From: Nocardioides panzhihuensis
GTDB lineage: Bacteria > Actinomycetota > Actinomycetes > Propionibacteriales > Nocardioidaceae
Assembly (NCBI RefSeq): GCF_013408335.1
Contig: NZ_JACBZR010000001.1
Coordinates: forward strand, 310,001-374,000
Reading direction: 5' to 3'
Length of the DNA: 64,000 bases
Below the pieces are notes generated by a model. That model saw only the letters and a list, made by a program, of their open reading frames with translations, searched no databases and was not told the DNA's origin. Numbering within the stretch: position 1 is the first letter of the stretch; each line of letters starts with the position of its first letter. Positions 25,882-34,235 of the stretch are shown here, in pieces. The position numbers and the translations under genes were made by a program.

Positions 25882-27537
25882 ATGCGTATTCTGCTGCTCG
25901 TCTCCGCGTTCAACGGCCTGACCCAACGGGTCTGGTGCGATCTGAAGGAGTCCGGCCACGACGTCGGTGTCCTGCTGGCCCCGGTCCACGACGATCCCTC
26001 CCTGGTGGCGGCGGTCGATGCGATCGAGCCCGACCTGATCCTGTGCCCGTTCCTCAAGCACCGGGTGCCGGAGCAGGTCTGGGACCGCTACCCGACCGTC
26101 GTGATCCACCCGGGACCGATCGACGACCGTGGTCCGTCCTCGCTCGACCATGCGACGCTCGACGGTCGCGACCGCTGGGGCGTGACCGCGCTGTCCGCCG
26201 TCGAGGAGATGGACGCCGGCCCGGTCTGGGCGACCAAGACCTTCGAGATGCCCGAGGTCCCGATCGCGAAGAGCGCGCTCTACAACGGCCCGGTGGCCGA
26301 CGCTGCGATGGACTGTGTTGCGGAGGTCCTCCGGATGGTCGTGGCGGGGGAGGCGCCGAAGCCTGCCGAGGAGTGGCCGGCGGAGGTCGAGGGCACGGGC
26401 GAGCTGCCGCTGCTGCGCCGCATGGCCTTTGAGATCGACTGGTCGGCACCGGCCACCGAGATCGCCCGGCGGATCGCGGCGGCTGACGGTGCTCCGGGTG
26501 CTCCTGCGACCGTCGACGGCAAGACGTACTGCCTCTTCGACGCCGCCACGACTCGCGACCAGCACGGCGACGTGAAGCCCGGCACTGTGGTCGGTGTCGA
26601 CACCGATGCGGTCGCGTTCGCCACCGGCGAGGGCACCCTGTGGGTCGGCTACGCCGCGACGCTCGAGAAGAAGCGTGGCCCCAAGCTCCCGGCGGCCTGG
26701 GTGCTCGATGTCCAGCACGCGCCCTTCCGGGAGATGCCCGATGCGCTGGCCGAGGCGACCTATGAGCGCGACGGCGACGTCGGCTTCCTCACCATCCGCT
26801 CCTACAGCGGCGCGATGCACACCCAGCAGTGCCGACGGCTGACCGATGCGGTCGGCAAGGCGCTCGTCGAGGACACCAAGGTCCTGGTCGTACGCGGCAC
26901 CGAGCATGCCTTCTCCAACGGCATCCACCTCGGCGTGATCGAGGCGGCGGATGACCCGGCTGCCGAGGCCTGGGACAACATCCGTGCCATCGACGAGCTC
27001 TGCCTGGCGATCGCCGAGGCCGAGCAGCTGACCATCGCCGCGTTCACTGCGAACGCAGGCGCCGGCGGTGTGATGGCGGGCCTCTGCGCAGACATCACGG
27101 TCGCGCGCGCGGGCGTCGTGCTGAACCCCTACTACGACATGGGCATCTTCGGTTCCGAGCTGCACACCTGGGGCCTGCCGAGCCGGGTCGGCAACGAGCT
27201 CGCCGACCAGCTGCTCGGTGCGAAGCTGCCGATCTCAGCGACCGAGGCCCGGCGCATCGGCATGGTCAGCGACCTCGGCCCGCGCGACGCGACCGAGTTC
27301 GACGGCTGGCTGCGCGACCTCGCGCGGCGTCGTATCGAGCCGGAGGCGTACGACTCGGCCCTGGCGGCCCGGGACTCACGCCGTGCCGAGGCGATGCCGA
27401 TGTCCTACTACCAGAGCATCGAGCTGGCCGAGATGGCACGGGACATCTTCGACGACAGGTATGGGTTCGCTGCGAAGCGGAAGGCGTTCGTCTCCAAGGC
27501 TGCACCCACCGAGACGCCGGCCAAGATCAAGTTCTGA
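25882..27537 (+). CDS. hypX: HypX-like protein: formyltransferase-type plus enoyl-CoA hydratase-type domains
   Basis: 551 residues, ATG start, AGGAGAAGGA about 11 bases before. Residues 1-270 are formyltransferase-like, with the IHPGPIDDRGPSS active-site segment (His76) and MDAG (Asp111). Residues about 290-520 are crotonase-like, with FSNGIHLGVIEAADDPA and NAGAGGVMAGL. This two-domain order and the motifs are those of HypX/HoxX, which makes the CO ligand of [NiFe]-hydrogenase from formyl-tetrahydrofolate. No hydrogenase structural or other hyp gene lies in the window, so it is an orphan here and the role is inferred. Confidence 0.82.
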   Translation: MRILLLVSAFNGLTQRVWCDLKESGHDVGVLLAPVHDDPSLVAAVDAIEPDLILCPFLKHRVPEQVWDRYPTVVIHPGPIDDRGPSSLDHATLDGRDRWGVTALSAVEEMDAGPVWATKTFEMPEVPIAKSALYNGPVADAAMDCVAEVLRMVVAGEAPKPAEEWPAEVEGTGELPLLRRMAFEIDWSAPATEIARRIAAADGAPGAPATVDGKTYCLFDAATTRDQHGDVKPGTVVGVDTDAVAFATGEGTLWVGYAATLEKKRGPKLPAAWVLDVQHAPFREMPDALAEATYERDGDVGFLTIRSYSGAMHTQQCRRLTDAVGKALVEDTKVLVVRGTEHAFSNGIHLGVIEAADDPAAEAWDNIRAIDELCLAIAEAEQLTIAAFTANAGAGGVMAGLCADITVARAGVVLNPYYDMGIFGSELHTWGLPSRVGNELADQLLGAKLPISATEARRIGMVSDLGPRDATEFDGWLRDLARRRIEPEAYDSALAARDSRRAEAMPMSYYQSIELAEMARDIFDDRYGFAAKRKAFVSKAAPTETPAKIKF

Positions 27538-27549
27538 CCGTTGACAAAC

Positions 27550-27563
27550 TAGAACGCGTTCCA
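27550..27563. promoter_or_regulatory. KstR-like operator
   Basis: TAGAACGCGTTCCA fits TNNAACNNGTTNNA, the consensus of the TetR-type sterol-catabolism repressor KstR, at every fixed position. A TTGACA-like element (27541-27546) lies just upstream. It precedes the operon starting at 27612. Confidence 0.55.
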
Positions 27564-27568
27564 CCAAT

Positions 27569-27602
27569 CTAGAGGCGTGTGATCTGACTCACACGCCTCT
27601 AG
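27569..27602. promoter_or_regulatory. 14-bp perfect hairpin abutting the ribosome site at 27602
   Basis: CTAGAGGCGTGTGA (27569-27582) pairs perfectly with 27589-27602 across a TCTGAC loop. Its last bases are the first bases of the AGGAGGAG ribosome site (27601-27608) of the next gene. It could terminate hypX transcripts or mask translation of the phosphotransferase. Confidence 0.5.
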
Positions 27603-27611
27603 GAGGAGCAC

Positions 27612-28774
27612 GTGACCCAGGCGCCCCCACCGCCCGACATGACCTTCCAGCGATCGGGCCGCGACCCCGCGGCGCTCGGCACGAAGCTGGAGCAATGGCT
27701 GGCCACGGCGCTCCCGCCCGGCGCCGATCCTGAGGTCGCACTCCTGGGCGGCATCGACGCCAACGGGCTCTCCAGCGAGACCGTCCTGCTCGATGTCACC
27801 TCGACCGAGGGCGGCGAGCGGGGGACGAAGGCGTACGTCCTGCGGGTCGCGCCCCGCCCGGAGGACATCCCCGTCTTCGCGACCTATGACCTGCAGGCGC
27901 AGTACGACGCGATGCGGCTGGCCGGGTCGCTCTCCGCTGTGCCGGTCCCGGAGGTAGGGCTCGCTGAGATGAGCGGCTCGGTCCTGGGGACCCCGTTCTT
28001 CCTGATGGAACGAGTCGATGGGGTGGTCCCGCCCGACGTGATGCCCTATAACTTCGGCGACAGCTGGCTCTTCGCCGCCTCGCCGGCGGACCGGGCCGCG
28101 CTCCAGCAGCAATCGGTCGAGGTGCTGGCCGGGCTGCACGGGATCCCCGACGCCGCCTCGCACTTCGGCTTCCTCGACCCCGCCGCGGCCGGCCACCACG
28201 GTGAGACGCTGGTCGCCCGCAACCTGGCCAAGACCGGGGCCTGGTACGCCTTCGCCTCCGCTGCCGAGGAGTGGGGCGGCCGCTCGCCGCTGGTCGAGCG
28301 AGGCCTGGCCTGGCTCGAGGCCAACCTCCCCGGCACTGACCTCTCCGAAGATGGCGGCGAGCCGGTGCTGTGCTGGGGGACGCGCGGATCGGCAACATCA
28401 TCTACCGCGACTTCTCGCCGGTCGCCGTCCTCGACTGGGAGATGGTCAGCCTCGGGCCTCGCGAGATGGACGTGACCTGGATGATCTTCGCCCACCGCAT
28501 CTTCGAGGACCTGGCCGCGATGCTGGGTATGCCGGGGATGCCGGACTTCCTCACCGCCGACGAGGTCCGTGAGGCGTACGCCGCCGCGAGCGGTGTCGAG
28601 CTCGGCGACCTGACCTGGCACGAGGTCCACGCGGCGGTCATGTGGGGAGTCATCTACCTGCGGATCGCGGCTCGCCAGATCCACTTCGGGGAGATCGAGG
28701 CGCCCGAGGAGCCGGAGTCGGTGCTCTACCACCGGGCGATGTTCGCGGCGATGCTGGACGAGGTGGGGGCATGA
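27612..28774 (+). pseudogene. Phosphotransferase (APH/choline kinase-like), frameshifted
   Basis: GTG start with AGGAGGAG upstream. Reading breaks at a run of five G (28375-28379). Frame one encodes up to VLCWG, and the next frame continues with DARIGNIIYRDFSPVAVLDWEMV to the stop at 28774. One extra G restores a 387-residue protein with the intact Brenner motif GDARIGN and metal-binding DWE of aminoglycoside-phosphotransferase-like kinases, in the form found beside fatty acid genes in mycobacteria. Both halves show normal codon use, so the break is recent or a sequence error. Its stop overlaps the leader ORF at 28771. Confidence 0.8.
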
Positions 28775-28854
28775 GCGAGCGTCAGCGAGCGACCACAGGC
28801 CTCAGGCTGCCGCATCCGTACGATGGCGCTTGCGCTACGGAGGCGGCGGCATGA
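28771..28854 (+). CDS. 27-residue leader ORF in a MIRU-like module
   Basis: MSERQRAT at the start and PHPYDGACATEAAA at the end. The ATG overlaps the upstream phosphotransferase stop (ATGA) and its TGA overlaps the next ATG (ATGA), so the module exactly bridges two genes. GGAGG at 28839-28843, 7 bases before the next start, sits in a stem of TCCGTA (28815-28820) with TACGGA (28836-28841) around GCGC-TT-GCGC. Translation of the leader would open that stem. It is a second copy of the module before pccB (8191-8277). Confidence 0.6.
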   Translation: MSERQRATTGLRLPHPYDGACATEAAA

Positions 28855-30026
28855 GTGCCATCGAGGACGGTCGAGAGGCGCACGGCGAGTACGTCGGTGT
28901 CGGCCCGCTCGACGAGTATCCGATCCACCAGCTACCGCGGCCGGTGGCCTGGGCGGGGAGCAGCGACCGCAACTTCTACGACCGCTGCTACCTCAACGCC
29001 CACGACCGCACCGGCGATCTCTTCCTCATCACCGGGATGGGGTTCTATCCCAACCTCGGGACCAAGGACGCGTACGTCCTGCTCCGCCGTGGCGACGAGC
29101 AGACCGCCGTGCACCTCGGCGACGGAGCCGACCCGCGCGGCGGTGACCGGATGGAGCAGCGGGTCGGGGCGTACCGGATCGAGGTCACCGAGCCGCTGCG
29201 GAAGCTGCGGCTGGTGATGGAGGAGACCCACGGGATCGCCCTCGACCTGCACTGGACCGGCTCGTTCGACGTGGTCCAGGAGCAGCCGCACGTGATGCGG
29301 CAGGGGGCCGCTACCGTGCTCGACGCACAGCGGTTTGCGCAGGTCGGGACCTGGGAGGGCCTGATCGAGGTCGACGGGCAGAGGATCGAGGTCACCCCTG
29401 ACCGATGGGTCGGCACCAGGGACCGGTCGTGGGGCATCCGCCCCTCCGGGGAGGGGCTGCCGCCGGGCAAGCCTGCCGACCCGGGGTTCGACGGGATGTG
29501 GTGGCTCTACGTGCCGCTGCGGTTCGACTACTTCGCCGTGGTCCTGATCATCCAGGAGACCCCGGACGGCCATCGCACCCTCAACGACTGCACGCGTACG
29601 TTCGCCGACGGACGCGTCGAGCAGCTCGGCTGGCCGCACGTCCGGGTCCACTACCGGGACGGCACGCGTCTGCCTGAGGAGGCGACGATCACGTGCACCA
29701 CGCCTTCGGGGGAGCCGCTTGTGCTCGAGGTCTCCTCGCTCCTGGGCGTGCCGATCCACGTGGGCGGCGGCTACGGCGGCGACACCGACTGGGCCCACGG
29801 GGTCTGGAAGGGCGAAGGGTTCACCGAGCGGCTGACGTACGACATGAACGGGCCCGAGGTCGCCGGTCGGGTGCCGTTCGGGGTCATCGACCACGTCGGG
29901 CGCGCTGTCGCGCACGGTCCTGGCGTCGCGGATCCCGACGGCGCCGTCGGCTGGGGGCTCTTCGAGCACGGGATCCTCGGCCGCCACGGCCCCTCCGGCT
30001 TCACCGACTGGTTCGACCGGATCTGA
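28851..30026 (+). CDS. Hypothetical protein, lipocalin-like (AttH/DUF7064-7065 type)
   Basis: 391 residues from ATG 28851. No signal peptide or membrane helix. The protein is rich in beta strands and aromatic residues, with paired segments such as FYDRCYLNAHDRTGDLFLITGMGFYPN and WWLYVPLRFDYFAVVLIIQE. This is the layout of AttH/hydroxyneurosporene-dehydrogenase-like double lipocalin proteins common in lipid and steroid catabolic clusters. The family call is from pattern memory and is tentative. It lies between the phosphotransferase and the aldehyde dehydrogenase in one operon. Confidence 0.6.
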   Translation: MSAIEDGREAHGEYVGVGPLDEYPIHQLPRPVAWAGSSDRNFYDRCYLNAHDRTGDLFLITGMGFYPNLGTKDAYVLLRRGDEQTAVHLGDGADPRGGDRMEQRVGAYRIEVTEPLRKLRLVMEETHGIALDLHWTGSFDVVQEQPHVMRQGAATVLDAQRFAQVGTWEGLIEVDGQRIEVTPDRWVGTRDRSWGIRPSGEGLPPGKPADPGFDGMWWLYVPLRFDYFAVVLIIQETPDGHRTLNDCTRTFADGRVEQLGWPHVRVHYRDGTRLPEEATITCTTPSGEPLVLEVSSLLGVPIHVGGGYGGDTDWAHGVWKGEGFTERLTYDMNGPEVAGRVPFGVIDHVGRAVAHGPGVADPDGAVGWGLFEHGILGRHGPSGFTDWFDRI

Positions 30027-30054
30027 GAGCACGTTCGGCACTCTGAGGAGAACG

Positions 30055-31494
30055 ATGACCTACGACCACGATGCACTCTTCATCGGCGGCGCCTGGACCA
30101 AGCCTGCCACGGACGCGACGATCGACGTGATCTCGCCGCACAGCGAGGAGGTGGTGGCGCGGGTCCCCGAAGGCTCGGTGCAGGACATCGACGCCGCCGT
30201 GGCCGCGGCGCGTGAGGCGTTCGACGAGGGCCCCTGGCCCCGGATGTCGCCGGAGGAACGGATCGAGATCGTCCAGGCACTCTCGGGCCTCTACGCCGGA
30301 AGGCTGGGCGAGATGGCCGAGGTGATCACCGCCGAGATGGGCTCGCCGATCTCGTTCAGCAACCTCGCCCAGGCGCCCGCGCCGTGGATGCAGATCGAGG
30401 CCTTCCTTGCCATCGCGCGAGAGTTCCCCTGGGAGTCCCGGCGGACCGGCGCGCTCGGCTCGGACGTCGTCGTACGCCACGAGCCGGTCGGCGTCGTCGC
30501 CGCGATCGCGCCCTGGAACGTCCCTCAGTTCACCGTGCTGTCCAAGCTCATCCCCGCTCTGCTGGCCGGCTGCACGATCGTGATCAAGCCCGCTCCGGAG
30601 ACTCCGCTCGACACCAACCTCCTCGCCGAGATGCTGATCGAGGCCGGGGTGCCCGCGGGCGTGGTCAGCATCGTCGCTGCGGGGCGTGAGGTGGGCGAGC
30701 ACCTGGTCACACACCCTGGCGTCGACAAGGTCGCGTTCACCGGGTCGACCGCTGCCGGACGGCGGATCGGCGCGCTGTGCGGCGAGCGGCTCAAGCGGGT
30801 CTCGCTCGAGCTCGGCGGCAAGTCGGCCGCGATCGTCCTCGATGACGCGGACCTCGCGGCCACGCTGGAGGGCCTCAAGTTCACCGCGCTGATGAACTCC
30901 GGACAGGCCTGCGTCGCCCAGACCCGCGTACTCGTCCCCGTCGGTCGCCACGACGAGATCGCCGGCGCCCTGGCGGAGACGGTCGCAGCGATGAAGGTCG
31001 GCGACCCGTCGGACCCGGAGAGCGAGATCGGACCGATGGTCGCGCGCCGCCAGCAGGAGCGGGTCGAGAGCTACATCGCCCTCGGCCAGGAGGAGGGCGC
31101 CCGGCTGCTCACCGGAGGGACCGGTCGCCCGGCCGGTCTGGACACCGGTTGGTACGTACGCCCGACCGTCTTCGCCGGCGTCGACAACCGGATGCGGATC
31201 GCCCAGGAGGAGATCTTCGGCCCGGTCCTCTCGGTGATCCCGTACGGCTCGGTGGAGGAGGCCGTGCGCATCGCCAACGACTCCGACTACGGGCTGGCCG
31301 GGACGGTGTGGACCGCCGATCAGGAGGCCGGGCTCGAGGTCGCTCGTCAGGTGCGGGCCGGGACGTACGGCGTGAACACCTACACGATGGACTTCGCGGC
31401 ACCTTTCGGCGGGTTCAAGGCCTCCGGGATCGGGCGGGAGTTCGGTCCGGAGGGCCTGGCTCGGTACACGGAGCTGAAGTCGGTCTACCTCTGA
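30055..31494 (+). CDS. NAD(P)-dependent aldehyde dehydrogenase
   Basis: 479 residues, ATG start with AGGAGA 5 bases upstream. Rossmann motif and coenzyme loop APWNVPQFTVLSK and FTGSTAAGR; general base Glu252 in SLELGGKS; nucleophile Cys286 in NSGQACVAQTR; C-terminal PFGGFKASGIGREFG. It oxidises an aldehyde to its acid in the cytoplasm. It is the last gene of the operon behind the KstR-like box, where oxidation of a lipid- or steroid-derived aldehyde would make sense; this is inference. Confidence 0.92.
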   Translation: MTYDHDALFIGGAWTKPATDATIDVISPHSEEVVARVPEGSVQDIDAAVAAAREAFDEGPWPRMSPEERIEIVQALSGLYAGRLGEMAEVITAEMGSPISFSNLAQAPAPWMQIEAFLAIAREFPWESRRTGALGSDVVVRHEPVGVVAAIAPWNVPQFTVLSKLIPALLAGCTIVIKPAPETPLDTNLLAEMLIEAGVPAGVVSIVAAGREVGEHLVTHPGVDKVAFTGSTAAGRRIGALCGERLKRVSLELGGKSAAIVLDDADLAATLEGLKFTALMNSGQACVAQTRVLVPVGRHDEIAGALAETVAAMKVGDPSDPESEIGPMVARRQQERVESYIALGQEEGARLLTGGTGRPAGLDTGWYVRPTVFAGVDNRMRIAQEEIFGPVLSVIPYGSVEEAVRIANDSDYGLAGTVWTADQEAGLEVARQVRAGTYGVNTYTMDFAAPFGGFKASGIGREFGPEGLARYTELKSVYL

Positions 31495-31600
31495 TCCCGC
31501 GCCTCTTCCTCCGGCGGTCACGTCTCAGGATCCGAGCGGCCATTTATAGCTAATCTCTACTGACTTACTCTGGTTTGGACGGACCGACCAGAGGAGAGCC

Positions 31601-32662
31601 ATGATCCGCCCCACCCCACCGCGGCTGCCTGTCATCGCCGCAGTTCTCACCACCGTGCTTCTGGGACTGACGGCCTGCGGCGGCGCCGACGCGACCAATT
31701 CCGCCGGGCTCGCCGCCGACGCAGAGCTCCCCGACCAGGTCCCGGAAGGGACCGTGCTGCGCCTCGGACTCCCGCCGATCGAGGTCGCGCTGAAGGCGTC
31801 CGGCCTGATCGACGAGGTCGAGGGCTACGAGATCGAGTGGGCCAACATCTCCGGCGGTCCGAAGAGCATCGAGGCGTTCCGCGCCGGCGCGCTCGACGCG
31901 AGCTACGTCGCCGACATCCCGCCGCTGTTCGCGACCTGGACCGACACCCCGGTCAAGATCGTCGCGGTCACCGAGAACCCGGACCCGCTCGAGGACCCGA
32001 TGTATGAGCTCGGCATCGCACCGAGGTCCGAGGTCAAGACGCTCGCGGACCTCGAAGGCAAGAAGATCGCCTACTCACCCGGTCAGGCGCAGGGCGCGCT
32101 GGTCCTCAAGACCCTCGCCGCCGCGGGGCTCGCTCAGGAGGACGTCGAGCTCGTCGAGATCCAGAGCGTCGACGACACCTACTCCAACGCCCTGGCCTCC
32201 AACCAGGTCGACGTCGCCCCGCTGGGCGGGCCGCAGCTGACCTCCTACCTGGCCAAGTACGGCCGTGACGGAGCCACCTCGATCCGGACCGGCATCCGCG
32301 ACGACGCCATGCTCGTCTACGGGCCGGAGGAGACCTTCGAGGACGCCGGCAAGGCGGCCGCGTTCAAAGACTTCCTCGAGCTGTGGGTCAGGTCCGAGAA
32401 GTGGGTCGACGAGCACCCGGACGAATGGATCCAGGCCTACTACGTCGATCATGAAGGGCTCACCTTCGAGGACGGCAAGGAGGTCTTCGAGAGCTCCGGC
32501 CAGCGGATCATCCCGGGCGGCTGGGACGAGTTCATCAAGCGTCACCAGGAGACCGCGGACATCCTGTCGAAGGAGCAGAACCATCCTGAGCTGGACGTCA
32601 CCGAGCTCTACGACCGCCGCTACGAGAAGGCCATCGCAGAGGCCGTGAAGGGCGGTCAGTGA
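31601..32662 (+). CDS. ABC transporter substrate-binding lipoprotein, sulfonate/nitrate type
   Basis: 353 residues, ATG start with AGAGGAGAG upstream. Residues 1-25 are a lipoprotein signal with the lipobox LTAC (Cys26). The mature part is an SsuA/NMT1-like periplasmic-binding fold (ISGGPKSIEAFRAGALDASYV, then LEGKKIAYSPGQAQGALVLKTL). It would capture an organosulfur compound outside the membrane for the permease and ATPase genes that follow at once. The specific ligand is unknown; the downstream DszA/NtaA-type oxygenase hints at an aromatic or alkyl sulfonate. Confidence 0.85.
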   Translation: MIRPTPPRLPVIAAVLTTVLLGLTACGGADATNSAGLAADAELPDQVPEGTVLRLGLPPIEVALKASGLIDEVEGYEIEWANISGGPKSIEAFRAGALDASYVADIPPLFATWTDTPVKIVAVTENPDPLEDPMYELGIAPRSEVKTLADLEGKKIAYSPGQAQGALVLKTLAAAGLAQEDVELVEIQSVDDTYSNALASNQVDVAPLGGPQLTSYLAKYGRDGATSIRTGIRDDAMLVYGPEETFEDAGKAAAFKDFLELWVRSEKWVDEHPDEWIQAYYVDHEGLTFEDGKEVFESSGQRIIPGGWDEFIKRHQETADILSKEQNHPELDVTELYDRRYEKAIAEAVKGGQ

Positions 32663-33513
32663 TGGCCACCACCGCAGTCGAGGCGCCGATCGTCGGCACC
32701 GTCTCCGAGAAGGCCACCGACAAGCGGGTCGTACGCCGCCGGCTCGGCCCCGGGCCACGGATCCCCGGCACGCTGTGGATCGGGCCGGTCCTGCTCCTGG
32801 GCCTGTGGTGCCTCGCCTCGGCGACCGGGTTGCTGGACCCGCGTACGTTGTCCGAGCCGTGGGTGGTGGTCGAGACCGCTCAGCGGCTGATCGCCGACGG
32901 ACGGCTTCCCGACGCCCTCGCGACCTCGGCCTATCGCGCGTCGCTCGGGCTCGTGATCGGGGTCGGCGTCGGACTGGTGCTGGCGCTGGTCTCCGGGCTC
33001 GGCCGGGTCGGCGAGGCGCTGATCGACGGCCCGGTGCAGGTCAAGCGGGCCATCCCGAGCCTGGCGCTGATGCCGCTGCTGATCCTGTGGCTGGGGATCG
33101 GGGAGCCGATGAAGGTGATCACGATCGCCCTCGGCGTACTCATCCCGATCTACATCCACACCCACAACGGGCTGCGTGGCATCGACAGCCGTTATGCGGA
33201 GCTCGCCGAGACCGTCAGCCTGCGGCGTGGTGCGTTCGTCCGGCACGTGGTGCTGCCGGGCGCGACACCGGGATTCCTGCTCGGGTTGCGGTTCGCGGTG
33301 CTCAACGCGCTGCTGTCCCTGGTGGTCGTCGAGCAGGTCAACGCGACCAGCGGCATCGGCCACATGATCACCCTCGCGTCCAGCTACGGCCAGACCGAGA
33401 TCATCGTCGTCGGCTTGGTCGTCTACGCCCTGCTGGGCCTGGTCGCCGACGGCATCGTCCGCTTCACCGAGAGGAAGGCACTGGCATGGCGACGCACGCT
33501 GGAGAGCCACTGA
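32662..33513 (+). CDS. ABC transporter permease, SsuC type
   Basis: 283 residues from ATG 32662, which shares one base with the preceding stop (TGATG). Six or so membrane helices and the BPD_transp_1 EAA loop region (YAELAETVSLRRGAFVRHVVLPGATPGFLLGLR). It forms the channel of a sulfonate/taurine-type importer. The 3' end overlaps the ATPase gene by 28 bp. Confidence 0.88.
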   Translation: MATTAVEAPIVGTVSEKATDKRVVRRRLGPGPRIPGTLWIGPVLLLGLWCLASATGLLDPRTLSEPWVVVETAQRLIADGRLPDALATSAYRASLGLVIGVGVGLVLALVSGLGRVGEALIDGPVQVKRAIPSLALMPLLILWLGIGEPMKVITIALGVLIPIYIHTHNGLRGIDSRYAELAETVSLRRGAFVRHVVLPGATPGFLLGLRFAVLNALLSLVVVEQVNATSGIGHMITLASSYGQTEIIVVGLVVYALLGLVADGIVRFTERKALAWRRTLESH

Positions 33514-34235
33514 CGTCACCCGAAGGACCCGCCGTACGCGTCGAGGGGCTGCGCCGCAGCTTCTCCGAGGCCGGCGGGGTGCTCAACGGGCTGGACCTGA
33601 CCATCGCCCGCGGCGAGTTCGTGGCGCTGATCGGGCGCTCCGGATCCGGGAAGTCCACCCTGTTGCGGGCGCTGGCCGGTCTCGACCGCTCGGTCTCGGG
33701 ATCGGGTGTCGTGGACGTCCCCGAGCGAGTCTCGGTGGTCTTCCAGGACTCCCGCCTGCTGCCGTGGCGGCGGGTGCTGGACAACGTGATCCTCGGGCTG
33801 TCGGGCTCCGACGCCCGTGCTCGCGGTCTCCAGGCGCTCTCCGAGGTCGGGCTCGAAGGCCGCGACAGGGCGTGGCCGCACGAGCTCTCCGGTGGCGAGC
33901 AGCAGCGCGCGGCGCTGGCGCGGTCGCTGGTTCGCGACCCGCAGCTCCTTCTCGCAGACGAGCCCTTCGGCGCACTGGATGCGCTGACCCGGATCAAGAT
34001 GCACAAGCTCCTCCAGAAGCTGTACGCCGCCCACAGCCCCGCCATCCTGCTCGTCACCCACGACGTCGACGAGGCGATCGCCCTGGCCGACCGGGTGATC
34101 GTGCTGGTCGACGGTGTCGTCGGTTCGGACATCCGGATCGATCTCGGCTCGAAGCGGAGTCCTGGTGACGCGCGGTTCGCGGCGCTGCGGGCCAAGCTGC
34201 TGGCCGAGCTCGGTGTGGTCGAGGAGGTGGCCTGA
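33486..34235 (+). CDS. ABC transporter ATP-binding protein, SsuB type
   Basis: 249 residues from ATG 33486, inside the permease gene's end. Walker A GRSGSGKST, Q-loop VVFQDSRLLPW, signature LSGGEQQR, Walker B LLLADEP and the switch His in LLVTHDVDEA are all present. It powers the sulfonate-type importer. The stop shares one base with the next start (TGATG), so binding protein, permease, ATPase and oxygenase form one coupled operon. Confidence 0.9.
   Translation: MATHAGEPLTSPEGPAVRVEGLRRSFSEAGGVLNGLDLTIARGEFVALIGRSGSGKSTLLRALAGLDRSVSGSGVVDVPERVSVVFQDSRLLPWRRVLDNVILGLSGSDARARGLQALSEVGLEGRDRAWPHELSGGEQQRAALARSLVRDPQLLLADEPFGALDALTRIKMHKLLQKLYAAHSPAILLVTHDVDEAIALADRVIVLVDGVVGSDIRIDLGSKRSPGDARFAALRAKLLAELGVVEEVA

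Noticed and set aside
28374..28381. Programmed -1 frameshift in the phosphotransferase
   Set aside because: The G-run allows one tRNA to slip but not both, and no downstream stimulatory stem is evident. A lost base is simpler.
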